Shown here: one piece after another, positions 6,756 through 14,489 of the stretch | Position numbering within the stretch: position 1 is the first letter of the stretch | How the letters are laid out: every line of letters starts with the position of its first letter | Origin: VXYL01 sp964348085 | Lineage (GTDB): Bacteria; Pseudomonadota; Gammaproteobacteria; Pseudomonadales; Azotimanducaceae | Direction of reading: 5' to 3' | Length of the DNA stretch: 14,489 nucleotides | Assembly (NCBI GenBank): GCA_964348085.1 | Contig: CAYGBI010000085.1 | Span: 1-14,489 of the forward strand | Notes under the pieces: generated by a model | Seen by the model: the letters and a program-made list of their open reading frames with translations, nothing else | Database searches by the model: none | What the model was told of the DNA's origin: nothing | Translations under genes and position numbers: made by a program

Positions 6756-9700
6756 ATGGTGCGCATCCTGACCAGACGCTTCGCACGCCTTGCGGCACCC
6801 ACCTTGGGCATGGTCTTCGCGGCGGCCGCCTTCCTGGTCGGCTGTAGCGGCGGCAATACCGACTCCGCTGAAGGTGGTAACGAACCGACGAACGTGCTTC
6901 CGCCCAAGGGCTGGCAACTCGTTTGGTCGGACGAGTTCGAGGGCGGTTCGTTGGACGCCGCCAAGTGGAACGTCCAGACCGGGGACGGCAGCGCCGAAGG
7001 CATCCCGGGCTGGGGCAACAACGAGCTGCAAAGCTACCAAGCGGGCAATATCGCCGTCTCCGGCGGCAATCTGATCATCACCGCTCAGCGGGAGGACGCC
7101 GACGGGCGCGAATACACCTCCGGGCGCATCAACACGTCGGGCAAGCTCGACATCACCTACGGGCGCGTCGAGGCCAACATCCACGCCGCGGGCGGCCAAG
7201 GCTTGTGGTCCGCCTTCTGGATGCTGCCCACGGGCACCGAATACGGCACTTGGGCGGCCGGCGGCGAGATCGACATCATGGAGGTGTTCTCGCGCGATCC
7301 CGCTCCCTTCACCCAAGCCGCGCTGCACTACGGCATGGCTTGGCCGCTCAACACCTTCGTCTACGAGAAGTACGCCGATATCGACCCGGCGGACGGCTTC
7401 CATGTCTATGCGGTGGAGTGGGACGAACAAGAGATCCGCTGGTTTGTGGACGGTGCGCATTACTACACCGTTCGAAGATCAACCTATTGGAACTACTACA
7501 AGGACGAGGCGACGAACGCGCACACCGTCGGCGGCGACTCCGCGCCCTTCGACCGGCCCTTCCATCTGCTGCTCAACCTTGCCGTGGGTGGAAATCTCCC
7601 CGGTCCGCCAACGTCCGGCGCGTTGCCCGGCGAACTGCGGGTCGACTACGTGCGCGTCTACGAATGCAACCTGAATACATCGACCGGCGTCGGCTGCGAC
7701 GGCTTCGCCGACTACACCTCGCCTTCGGTCATCCCACCGTTGGGACAGGACGTTTATCGAGCGGAGTACGACCTTTATCTAGACGCCGTGGGGCCGTTGC
7801 GCTTCCCGGACACGGAGGACACCGTGGCCCTCGACTTCGGGGTCTACGACGCGGGCGGCGCCTTGGCGCTGTCGGAAGTCGACATCGGCGGCGAGCGGGG
7901 GCTGGTGATCGACGTCAACACCACCGGCGGCGGCAACTTTTCGATATTCCCTTCGAGCCTCGAACGGCAGACGTTCTTCGGCATGGGAAGCGCCTCGGAC
8001 CCGGGCGACTACGCCGGCGAGGTGCAGTTCGACCTCTACGTTTTCGGCGACGAGACGGACCCGGACAGCAGCCTGCAGGTGAAGCTCGACAGCGGTTTCC
8101 CCGATCTCGGCTTCGTCGATCTTCCCGTTGCCACACTCACCAAGGACGAGTGGACGACCGTCACCGTCCAGATCAGCGACATCGCCCATAACGCGGGGAA
8201 CTTCGGCGGCGGCCCCGTCGACCTCGGGCAGGTGCTGAGCTTGTTCGTGCTCGAACCGACGAGCTTCGCGCACGTGCAAGTGGACAACATCCGAATCATT
8301 TGCGGCCACGTCGGCGACGGCGACTGCGGCATCACGCCGCCGGCCCCGCCGCCACCGCCCGCCGGCGAACCGCAACCGGTATATATCGATGCCGTGGCAC
8401 CAGTGTGGGACGCCGGCATCAAGGGCTCCGACTCCGGGTCGGGATGGGTGGACTACACGGACGGGAGCAACCCGGCCAACAAGGTTCAATGGCGTGAGGT
8501 CGCCGCGGACGATCCGGAACGGGGACAAGTCCTCGAAGTCAGTTTCTCCGACGGCGAGGCGTTCGGCGTGTGGTTCATCCAGTCCAGCATGGGCATCGAC
8601 CTAAGCGACTATGCGACCGGGGCGGTGAGTTTCGACATCAAGGTCGACGACTACGGCGCCAACGAGGACGGCATGACCATGAAGATCGACTGCATCTTCC
8701 CCTGCACCAGCGGGGATCAGCGCATCGGCAAAGTGGGCGACGGCGCGTGGGAAACGGTCGAGATCCCGGTTGCGCAACTGCTTGGCGGCGGGTTGAACCT
8801 CGCCTCGGTGAACACCGGCATCGTGATCTTCCCTACGGCCCAAGCAAGTGCGCTGACCTTCCAACTCGACAACGTCCAGTGGCTACCGGGCGAGGCGCCG
8901 AGGCCCACTTCGTCGGCGTCCGTGGTCCTCTACGACGAGGCCGTCGCCGACGGCTGGACCCTCTGGGATTGTTGCGGGGGCGCCACCTTCGGCGAGGTGG
9001 TCGACGACGCCGAACACGGCAACGTCGTCGAACTGGCGTTCGGCGCGACCCCCACCGTGACCGGTTTCCAAGCGGTAGAAAGCTTGGATGTCAGCGGCTT
9101 GGCAGACGGAACCTTGGAGTTCGACTTCAAAGAGGCGAGCCCCCCGCCTGCGGGTTCCGTCTGGCGCCTGAAGCTCGAAAGCAGCAACGCGGCAAGCGCA
9201 GTCGAGGTTCTGCTGGCGTCGGCGGGCAATCCCGAGCCCGGCGCGGACTGGCAGAGTTACAGCTTTACCCTGAGCGGAGACTTGGCCGGGCTCGACTTAA
9301 GCGACGTCAAGCTGTTGATGGTGTTCCCCGACTGGGGCAACGCCGACGGCGCCGTCGCCCACATCGACAACGTGCGGTTCGTACCCGGGAGGGATCCCAT
9401 CGAACTCTACGCCGACGCGCCGGCAGACGGCTGGTTCCTGTGGGACTGCTGCGGCGCGGCCACCTTCGGCGAGGTCGCCGACGACGAGGAACACGGCAAC
9501 GTGATCGAGTTGTCCTTCGGTGCCGGCGGGACGGTGACCGGCCTGCAGGCGACGGCTGGCGTCGACGCTAGCGCGGCGGCAGGCGGCACGCTCGAGTTCG
9601 AGTTCAAAGAAGTGTCTCCCCCGCCCGAGGGTTCCCAGTGGCGGGTCAAGCTGGAGAGCAGCGATGCAGTAACCGCCGTCGAAGCGCTCATGACCGCGGG

Positions 9701-9872
9701 TGGGAATCCGACGCCGAACGCCGACTGGCAAGCCTACAGCTTCGACCTCGATGTCGAGTTCGCGGCGCTAGACATCAGCGATCTGAAACTGGTGCTGTTC
9801 TTCCCCGACTGGGAAAACGCGGACGGGGCCGTGGCGCGCATCGACAACGTGCGCCTAGCGCCACCCCGCTAG
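6756..9872 (+). CDS. GH16 beta-1,3-glucanase (laminarinase-like) lipoprotein with four C-terminal binding-type modules
   Basis: 1038 aa. It hydrolyses beta-1,3-(1,4-)glucans, probably at the cell surface. Residues 1-30 are a lipoprotein signal with lipobox LVGC (Cys30); Ser31 at +2 fits outer-membrane sorting. Residues about 53-305 form the GH16 domain: W-x-L-V-W-S-D-E-F near the start, GWGNNELQSY, GRVEAN, GLWSAFWMLP and the catalytic GEIDIME (E171 nucleophile, D173, E176 acid/base), ending VDYVRVYE. Four beta-sandwich-like modules follow: about 327-517; about 543-712 after a proline-rich linker (PPAPPPPP near 530); 725-883; and 884-1038. All end in a (V/I/L)-D-N-(I/V)-(R/Q) strand like many carbohydrate-binding modules, but none can be assigned to a CBM family by eye. 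The last two are near copies. AAGGGG nine bases before the ATG supports the start. First gene of the operon. Confidence 0.93.
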   Translation: MVRILTRRFARLAAPTLGMVFAAAAFLVGCSGGNTDSAEGGNEPTNVLPPKGWQLVWSDEFEGGSLDAAKWNVQTGDGSAEGIPGWGNNELQSYQAGNIAVSGGNLIITAQREDADGREYTSGRINTSGKLDITYGRVEANIHAAGGQGLWSAFWMLPTGTEYGTWAAGGEIDIMEVFSRDPAPFTQAALHYGMAWPLNTFVYEKYADIDPADGFHVYAVEWDEQEIRWFVDGAHYYTVRRSTYWNYYKDEATNAHTVGGDSAPFDRPFHLLLNLAVGGNLPGPPTSGALPGELRVDYVRVYECNLNTSTGVGCDGFADYTSPSVIPPLGQDVYRAEYDLYLDAVGPLRFPDTEDTVALDFGVYDAGGALALSEVDIGGERGLVIDVNTTGGGNFSIFPSSLERQTFFGMGSASDPGDYAGEVQFDLYVFGDETDPDSSLQVKLDSGFPDLGFVDLPVATLTKDEWTTVTVQISDIAHNAGNFGGGPVDLGQVLSLFVLEPTSFAHVQVDNIRIICGHVGDGDCGITPPAPPPPPAGEPQPVYIDAVAPVWDAGIKGSDSGSGWVDYTDGSNPANKVQWREVAADDPERGQVLEVSFSDGEAFGVWFIQSSMGIDLSDYATGAVSFDIKVDDYGANEDGMTMKIDCIFPCTSGDQRIGKVGDGAWETVEIPVAQLLGGGLNLASVNTGIVIFPTAQASALTFQLDNVQWLPGEAPRPTSSASVVLYDEAVADGWTLWDCCGGATFGEVVDDAEHGNVVELAFGATPTVTGFQAVESLDVSGLADGTLEFDFKEASPPPAGSVWRLKLESSNAASAVEVLLASAGNPEPGADWQSYSFTLSGDLAGLDLSDVKLLMVFPDWGNADGAVAHIDNVRFVPGRDPIELYADAPADGWFLWDCCGAATFGEVADDEEHGNVIELSFGAGGTVTGLQATAGVDASAAAGGTLEFEFKEVSPPPEGSQWRVKLESSDAVTAVEALMTAGGNPTPNADWQAYSFDLDVEFAALDISDLKLVLFFPDWENADGAVARIDNVRLAPPR
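8928..9404 (+). repeat. C-terminal module copy 1 of the GH16 lipoprotein (tandem duplication)
   Basis: A 477-bp unit (159 codons) beginning LYDEAVADGW and ending with the IDNVRF strand. It contains WDCCGGATFGEV with adjacent cysteines C739 and C740. Clear protein and DNA similarity to the following unit shows in-frame duplication. Confidence 0.85.
9405..9872 (+). repeat. C-terminal module copy 2 of the GH16 lipoprotein (tandem duplication)
   Basis: Second unit, beginning LYADAPADGW and ending IDNVRL at the stop codon. It contains WDCCGAATFGEV with C898 and C899. Shared stretches include DDEEHGNVIEL versus DDAEHGNVVEL, WRVKLESS versus WRLKLESS, and FFPDWENADGAV versus VFPDWGNADGAV. Confidence 0.85.
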
Positions 9873-9877
9873 CCGGC

Positions 9878-9907
9878 GTCGAGCGGTTCGAGGTCGAGCG
9901 GTTCGAG
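9878..9907 (+). repeat. Perfect tandem 15-bp direct repeat between GH16 and receptor genes
   Basis: GTCGAGCGGTTCGAG occurs twice back to back (9878-9892 and 9893-9907) in the 51-base gap, just upstream of the receptor's ribosome-binding site. It may be a slippage product or a spacer; no protein-binding role is evident. Confidence 0.75.
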
Positions 9908-9923
9908 AATAGGAGCGAACACC

Positions 9924-12617
9924 ATGAATCACGCAATCCAGCGAACATTCCGTGGCGCCCTCGGGGCGCTGGCTACCGGTTCCCTCGTCGCCGCGCTGCC
10001 GGTCACCGGCCAAGAGAACGGCGACGAGGCCGAGGAACCGTCGGACACTTACGAAGAGGAAATCGTCGTAACCGTCGAACGGCGCGAACAGAACCTCCAA
10101 GAACTCGGTGTCACGGCGTACAGCTTCCAAGGGGACGACCTGAAGATGCAGGGCGCCCAAGACTTGACCGACCTGAGCGAACTGGCCCCGGGCCTCGAGA
10201 TCGGCAACAAGGGCGGCAACGTAGAAGTGTGGATTCGCGGGGTCGGCTCCTCCAACAACACGGAGCTCGGCGACCCGGCGGCGGCGACCCACTTGGACGG
10301 CGTCTACCTGCCGCGCACCGCCGGGATCGGTTCGGCGTTCTTCGACATCGGTCGCGTGGAGGTCAACGTCGGACCTCAGGGGACGTTGCGCGGACGCAAC
10401 GCCACGGCCGGTTCGGTCAACATCATCCCGTGGCGGCCCGGCCTTGGTCGCAGGGAACTTTCGCTCGAAGTGGAGGCCGGCGACTATGACTCGGAGGTCT
10501 ATCGAGCCGTGGTCAACCTGCCCCTCGGCGACATCGCCGCCGTGCGTATCGCCGGCTACTCGACGAAGCACGATTCCTACTACAACGACGTCGGCCCGTT
10601 GGGCCTCGACACCGCCGAGGCCGAAGACAACGAGGGCTTCCGCCTACAGTTCCTAGCCGACGTGACCGACCGCTTGAGCGTTCTGCTCGCATACGACAAC
10701 GTCCACGAGCAGGGCACTGGCTGGACCGGCACCAACTACGCCAACCCGTTGGGCAACGGGGTCGAGCCGAGCGAAATCGACGACCCCCGGGACGTCTACG
10801 CACGGGCGTTCGCCCCGATCCTCGACACCACGCACTGGGGCGCCAAGCTCGAAGTCACTTACGACTTCGACTGGGGCACGCTGGAATACACGGCGAGCCG
10901 GCGCGACCTGCTCTACGACTACGATGCCGCAACGCCGCTCTCGCCGGATTGGCCGGGCGTCGCCGACGATTTGCAGCCCGTGGACGAGATATTCGACAAC
11001 TGGTCGCGATTCCAATTCATCACCGACAGCGTCTCGAACATCCAAGAACTGCGTTTCTTCGGCGATACCGGGCCGTGGACGTGGACCGCCGGGCTGTTCT
11101 GGTTCGAGGAGGACCAATACACCTTCCTTGGTTCCGTAGGAGACCGGGGACTCTTCTTCCAAGGTGTCGAGTTCAACCAACCGAACACCGACTCCAGTTC
11201 GACATCGGTTTACGGCGACGCGACCTACCACCTCACCGAAGCCACCCGGCTGACCTTCGGCTTGCGCTACAGCGAGGAGGAAAAGTCGCGCGTCGGCGTG
11301 AACGCACGCTACGCCTTCGCGCTCGGCGGGCGCGGCTTCTCCTGCTGCGGCGGCGTTCGGCTGGGCACCGAAGGATTCCGATTCGCGGCCCGCGACCGCA
11401 CGATCTTCGCACCCGACCAAGACGGCGACGGCAGCGTATCGGACGAGGAATACCTCGCGTTCTACTACGACGGTATCGCCCAGTTCGGCGCCCGGGACAA
11501 CGTCCGGGCCACGTTCGCAAAGGGTACCTACGGCGGCGGCGCCGCCCAGGAAGACAAGGTGCCCTGCGTGGACACGCTGAACCAGGACGACTTCTACTGC
11601 CCGCCCGACGGCCTCTACAGCTTCGTTGCCATCATCAATCCCAACACTTCCATCACACCGCAATTCGGCGAGATGGAGAACGACTTCGTGGACTGGCGGA
11701 TGCGCGTCGAACACGACTTCGATGAAGCCTTGGGCTACTTCATGATCTCCACTGGGCACAAGTCCGGCGGCTTCAACGACACCTTCAGCGCCGAGACGGG
11801 CTTGCCCGTGGCGCCGACCTACGACGAGGAGCAGGTGGTCGTCTACGAGACCGGCTGGAAGAACGACTTCGATCTCGGCCAAGTGCCGACGCGCTTCAAC
11901 GCCTCCGCGTTCTACTACGACTACAGCGACCAAGTGTTCACATCCCTGTTGTCGGTCGAACAGGCCCTCGACTTCACCGTCGGCGGGGCGACGCTGGTCG
12001 ACCCGACGGAAACCGGCGCCGGGTCGCTGGTGGTCTCGTTCAGCTACAACGCCGCCGACTCGAACATCTACGGCATCCAACTCGAGGGCGGGTTTCAGTT
12101 GCCGTACGGCTTCAACTTCGATTGGAAAGCGCTATGGCTCGAAGCGAGCATCGCAAGCGCCATGCCCATCCAAGACTTCCGCTTCCAAGCCGATGTCGCC
12201 CCGGACGAGGCGGTGTTCCGCTCCATCGACGGGCGCCGTCTGCCGCATACGCCGAAGTTTCAGTTGAACGGTTCGCTGTCCCAAACCATCGGCACGAAGT
12301 GGGGGATTGTCGACTACGTCGTTTCCATCGGCTGGCGCGACGACCAGTTCCGCACGATCTTCAACAGCATCGACTTCCTGCAGCCGAACAATCCGAGGTT
12401 GCGGCTCAACGACAAGGTGGAAGGCTTCGTGTCGATCGACGCGGGCATAGGCTTCTCGCACAACAATGGGCGGCTTCGCGTGGAAGGGTTCATGAGCAAC
12501 GTCACCGGTGACGTCCACGAGGCGGCGCAGATCATCACGCAGTTCGACAACACTCGGTTCTTCACGCGGCCGCGGCTGGCCGGCGTGCGCGCAAGCTACC
12601 GATTCGGCGACCTGTAG
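9924..12617 (+). CDS. TonB-dependent outer-membrane receptor (oligosaccharide uptake type)
   Basis: 897 aa. A 22-strand barrel-type receptor that imports ligand across the outer membrane using TonB/ExbBD energy; from context the ligand is glucan oligosaccharide. Residues 1 to about 30 are a Sec signal. EEEIVVTVERREQNLQEL (about 45-62) contains the TonB box and start of the plug, which continues through LTDLSELAPGLEI, VWIRGVGSS, RVEVNVGPQGTLRGRNATAGSVNI. Alternating barrel strands follow to the C-terminal AGVRASYRF-GDL; the last residue is Leu rather than the usual Phe/Tyr. Notable loop features are a canonical EF-hand loop DQDGDGSVSDEE (498-509), adjacent cysteines in SCCGG (474-475), and C548/C559. 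AGGAG about eight bases before the ATG sets the start. It sits 51 bases after GH16 and 21 before the repressor, so it is in the same operon. No SusD homologue is present. Confidence 0.93.
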   Translation: MNHAIQRTFRGALGALATGSLVAALPVTGQENGDEAEEPSDTYEEEIVVTVERREQNLQELGVTAYSFQGDDLKMQGAQDLTDLSELAPGLEIGNKGGNVEVWIRGVGSSNNTELGDPAAATHLDGVYLPRTAGIGSAFFDIGRVEVNVGPQGTLRGRNATAGSVNIIPWRPGLGRRELSLEVEAGDYDSEVYRAVVNLPLGDIAAVRIAGYSTKHDSYYNDVGPLGLDTAEAEDNEGFRLQFLADVTDRLSVLLAYDNVHEQGTGWTGTNYANPLGNGVEPSEIDDPRDVYARAFAPILDTTHWGAKLEVTYDFDWGTLEYTASRRDLLYDYDAATPLSPDWPGVADDLQPVDEIFDNWSRFQFITDSVSNIQELRFFGDTGPWTWTAGLFWFEEDQYTFLGSVGDRGLFFQGVEFNQPNTDSSSTSVYGDATYHLTEATRLTFGLRYSEEEKSRVGVNARYAFALGGRGFSCCGGVRLGTEGFRFAARDRTIFAPDQDGDGSVSDEEYLAFYYDGIAQFGARDNVRATFAKGTYGGGAAQEDKVPCVDTLNQDDFYCPPDGLYSFVAIINPNTSITPQFGEMENDFVDWRMRVEHDFDEALGYFMISTGHKSGGFNDTFSAETGLPVAPTYDEEQVVVYETGWKNDFDLGQVPTRFNASAFYYDYSDQVFTSLLSVEQALDFTVGGATLVDPTETGAGSLVVSFSYNAADSNIYGIQLEGGFQLPYGFNFDWKALWLEASIASAMPIQDFRFQADVAPDEAVFRSIDGRRLPHTPKFQLNGSLSQTIGTKWGIVDYVVSIGWRDDQFRTIFNSIDFLQPNNPRLRLNDKVEGFVSIDAGIGFSHNNGRLRVEGFMSNVTGDVHEAAQIITQFDNTRFFTRPRLAGVRASYRFGDL
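11415..11450 (+). other. EF-hand calcium-binding loop inside the TonB-dependent receptor
   Basis: Twelve residues DQDGDGSVSDEE (498-509) match the consensus D-x-D-x-D-G-x-(I/V)-x-x-x-E at every key position, including the glycine at 6, the hydrophobic residue at 8 and the bidentate glutamate at 12. It lies in the barrel half, probably in an extracellular loop. Confidence 0.8.
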
Positions 12618-12638
12618 GCCGTCGACGGGAGAAGCACC

Positions 12639-13691
12639 GTGGCTCGCCGCGACGCGACCTCGACCCCTCGCGGCGCCACCATCCGAGAGGTCGCCGACCG
12701 GGCGGGCGTGTCGATCAAGACGGTCTCGCGCGTCGTCAACAACGAGCCGAACGTGCGTCCCGAAACCCGGGAACGGGTACGGGAGGCGGCGTCGGCGCTC
12801 GACTACCAACCGCTCCCGGCGGCCCGGGGATTGGCGGGCCGACGGACGTTTTCGCTGGGCTTGCTCTACGAGAATCCCCACGAGTTCAGCTATATCCAAA
12901 GGCTGCTCGAGGGTGCCTACGCCGCCTGCGAGGCCACCGGCCACGCCTTGTTGTTGCGGCCCTGTCCAGACGATGTCTCCGTGGACAAGCTCCGGCAGTT
13001 CGTTCGCCAAACGCGTGTCGACGGCGTGCTGCTGACCGCCCCGATCACCGACCGGGCGGACCTCACCTCGCTCTTGGTCGAGAGGGGCATCGCATTCGCG
13101 CAGATCTCGCCAAAAGAGACGAATCCCGAATGGACGTCGGTGAGTCCCGATGACTTGGCAGCAAGCCGTGTGCTAACCGAACATGTGCTCGGGCTGGGCC
13201 ATCGCCGCATCGGGTTCATCCAAGGCGACCCGAGGCACGGTGCGAGCCACAAACGTCTTGCCGGCCACTTGGCTTGCCTGCGCAGTCAAGGTCTTGAGCC
13301 AGACCCAGCATTGATCGTCCCTGGCCGTTTCGACTTCAACTCGGGCCAAATCGGGCTACGCACCCTGTGGCGACTCGGCGAACCGCCAACCGCCATCATC
13401 GCCTGCAACGACGATACTGCGGCGGGGGTCGTGGTAGCCGCCCACGAGCGGAGCATCCGGGTGCCGGAGACGCTTTCGGTGGCCGGTTTCGACGACTCGC
13501 CCACCGCAACCCACATGTGGCCGCCACTGACGACGGTGCGACAGCCCATCGCAGCGATCGCCTTTCGCGCCACGGAACTCTTGGTCGCGACCATCGCGGG
13601 CGAACCGCCCCGGCAAGAAACTTTCGATTGCGAATTGATCGCCCGTTCCTCGATGTCAACGCCACTACCGCTACGGAGAACGGGCTCGTGA
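12639..13691 (+). CDS. LacI-family transcriptional regulator of the glucan operon
   Basis: 350 aa, normal length. Residues 13-35 form the helix-turn-helix (ATIREVADRAGVSIKTVSRV) followed by VNNEPNVRPETRERV. The hinge segment DYQPLPAARGLAGRRT (55-70) carries the A-R-x-L-A motif that contacts the central CG of operators. The rest is the periplasmic-binding-protein-like effector domain, including GLGHRRIGFIQGD, IIACNDDTAAGVVVAA and LSVAGFDDSPTATHMWPPLTTVRQP. Such proteins are usually repressors released by a sugar, here probably a glucan breakdown product. GTG start at 12639 with GGGAG upstream. As third gene of the operon it would be repressed along with the genes it controls if it binds the palindrome at 6693-6706. 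The activity of the site-regulator pair is inferred. Confidence 0.92.
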   Translation: MARRDATSTPRGATIREVADRAGVSIKTVSRVVNNEPNVRPETRERVREAASALDYQPLPAARGLAGRRTFSLGLLYENPHEFSYIQRLLEGAYAACEATGHALLLRPCPDDVSVDKLRQFVRQTRVDGVLLTAPITDRADLTSLLVERGIAFAQISPKETNPEWTSVSPDDLAASRVLTEHVLGLGHRRIGFIQGDPRHGASHKRLAGHLACLRSQGLEPDPALIVPGRFDFNSGQIGLRTLWRLGEPPTAIIACNDDTAAGVVVAAHERSIRVPETLSVAGFDDSPTATHMWPPLTTVRQPIAAIAFRATELLVATIAGEPPRQETFDCELIARSSMSTPLPLRRTGS

Positions 13692-14489
13692 TCCGATATT
13701 TCACAGTCGTCGCCGCGATCCTAGCCTTCGGTGCCCACGGCGCCGTCAAGGTCGAGGTCGCAGCGGTCGAGGATGGCTACACCTTGCTACGGGACGGCAA
13801 GCCCTATCTCGTCAAAGGGGCCGGCTTCGGCGGCGTCGACATGGCCACCGTTGCCGCGCGCGGCGGCAATTCGATTCGAACTTGGGGCGTGGAAGATGCC
13901 CAAGCGACGCTGGACGCCGCCCACCGCCACGGTTTGACCGTCTCTCTCGGCTTGCCGGTAGCCGCGGAACGTAGCGGTTTCGACTACGACGATCCGGCGA
14001 GCATCACCGAGCAGCGGCGCCAAGTCCGCGACGCGGTTATGAGCTACCGAGGCCACCCCGCCCTGCTCGCTTGGATCATCGGCAACGAACTCGACTTGGG
14101 CTTCACCAATCCCCGCGTCTACGACGAGGTCGACGAACTCGCGCGCCTGATCCACGAGCTCGATCCGAACCATCCGACGACCACGACCATCTCGGCGCTA
14201 CACAAAGACGCCGTGGAACTCGTTCGCCAGCGCGCGCCGAACTTGGACTTCATCAGTCTGCAGGCCTACGGCGCGCTCGCGCTGATGCCGAAGGCCATCG
14301 AATTCCTTCGCGACGGTCCGTTCATGATTACCGAGTGGGGGCCGCTCGGCCACTGGGAAGTCGGCAAAACGCGCTGGGGTGCGCCAATCGAGCAGACCAG
14401 TACGGAGAAGGGACGGCACTTCCTGACCAGTTATCGCACGCTGATCGAACCGTACCTCGGCCCCGGCCTCGGCTCGTATGTCTTCCTAT
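13688..14489 (+). CDS. Secreted clan GH-A-like glycoside hydrolase, C-terminus cut by window edge
   Basis: 267 residues visible, open to the right edge. The GTG start overlaps the repressor's TGA (GTGA, 13688-13691), so translation is coupled. Residues 1 to about 19 (IRYFTVVAAILAFGAHGA) look like a Sec signal peptide, so the enzyme is probably periplasmic. The body shows TIM-barrel glycoside hydrolase features: LLRDGKPYLVKGAGF, then GGNSIRTWGV, a helix ending YRGHPALLAWIIGNELDL with the N-E pair (E134, candidate acid/base), and later FMITEWGPLGHWE (E216, candidate nucleophile). It resembles the TIM-barrel domain of GH2-like proteins and clan GH-A beta-glucan enzymes, without the GH2 jelly-roll in front. 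The exact family cannot be assigned. In this operon, a beta-glucosidase, glucanase or transglycosidase acting on imported oligosaccharides is the natural role. Confidence 0.85.
   Translation, partial: MIRYFTVVAAILAFGAHGAVKVEVAAVEDGYTLLRDGKPYLVKGAGFGGVDMATVAARGGNSIRTWGVEDAQATLDAAHRHGLTVSLGLPVAAERSGFDYDDPASITEQRRQVRDAVMSYRGHPALLAWIIGNELDLGFTNPRVYDEVDELARLIHELDPNHPTTTTISALHKDAVELVRQRAPNLDFISLQAYGALALMPKAIEFLRDGPFMITEWGPLGHWEVGKTRWGAPIEQTSTEKGRHFLTSYRTLIEPYLGPGLGSYVFL

Noticed and set aside
6923..8191. 422-codon alternative plus-strand frame inside the GH16 gene
   Set aside because: The arginine- and histidine-rich translation is typical of a shifted frame in GC-rich DNA, while the GH16 frame has intact catalytic motifs.
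10653..12080. 475-codon minus-strand frame opposite the TonB-dependent receptor
   Set aside because: It is the antisense shadow of a clearly coding GC-rich gene. Its protein is repetitive in V/G/A/E/R and has no family features.

Overview
The window reads as a GC-rich Gram-negative chromosome. The evidence is a TonB-dependent outer-membrane receptor, a lipoprotein with a lipobox, and a LacI-type regulator arranged as in proteobacterial carbohydrate-utilisation loci. There is no SusD-like partner, so a Bacteroidetes-type locus is unlikely. A (possibly marine) gammaproteobacterium is my best guess, but nothing here proves the taxon.

Left part (1-6491), accessory in character. It starts with the terminus of an IS5-family insertion sequence: a transposase N-terminus running off the left edge, an 18-bp terminal repeat end and a CTAG target. 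Next is a small VOC/PhnB-like protein on the minus strand. A compact type II restriction-modification system follows. An endonuclease resembling the MamI family and an overlapping upstream XRE-type controller gene lie on the minus strand, and a large N6-adenine methyltransferase with its own target-recognition region is divergent on the plus strand. The start codons of controller and methyltransferase are only tens of bases apart, so their promoters must overlap. A GatA-type amidase (minus strand) converges on the methyltransferase. Then comes an unrecognised 214-aa protein with a possible ribbon-helix-helix N-terminus and a palindrome overlapping its start codon.

Right part (6492-14489), a beta-glucan (probably laminarin-type beta-1,3-glucan) utilisation operon, all on the plus strand. 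A perfect 14-bp LacI-type palindrome precedes (i) a GH16 lipoprotein with four C-terminal beta-sandwich-like modules, the last two being a recent tandem duplication; (ii) a TonB-dependent receptor carrying a textbook EF-hand calcium loop and paired cysteines; (iii) a LacI-family repressor; and (iv) a secreted clan GH-A-like glycoside hydrolase whose GTG start overlaps the repressor's stop and which is cut by the right edge. The inferred logic is that the surface GH16 enzyme cuts polysaccharide, the receptor imports oligosaccharides, the last hydrolase trims them in the periplasm, and the repressor senses a product and controls the operon from the upstream palindrome.

No tRNA, rRNA or CRISPR array was seen. 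Family names come from recognising motifs by eye; no database search was run.
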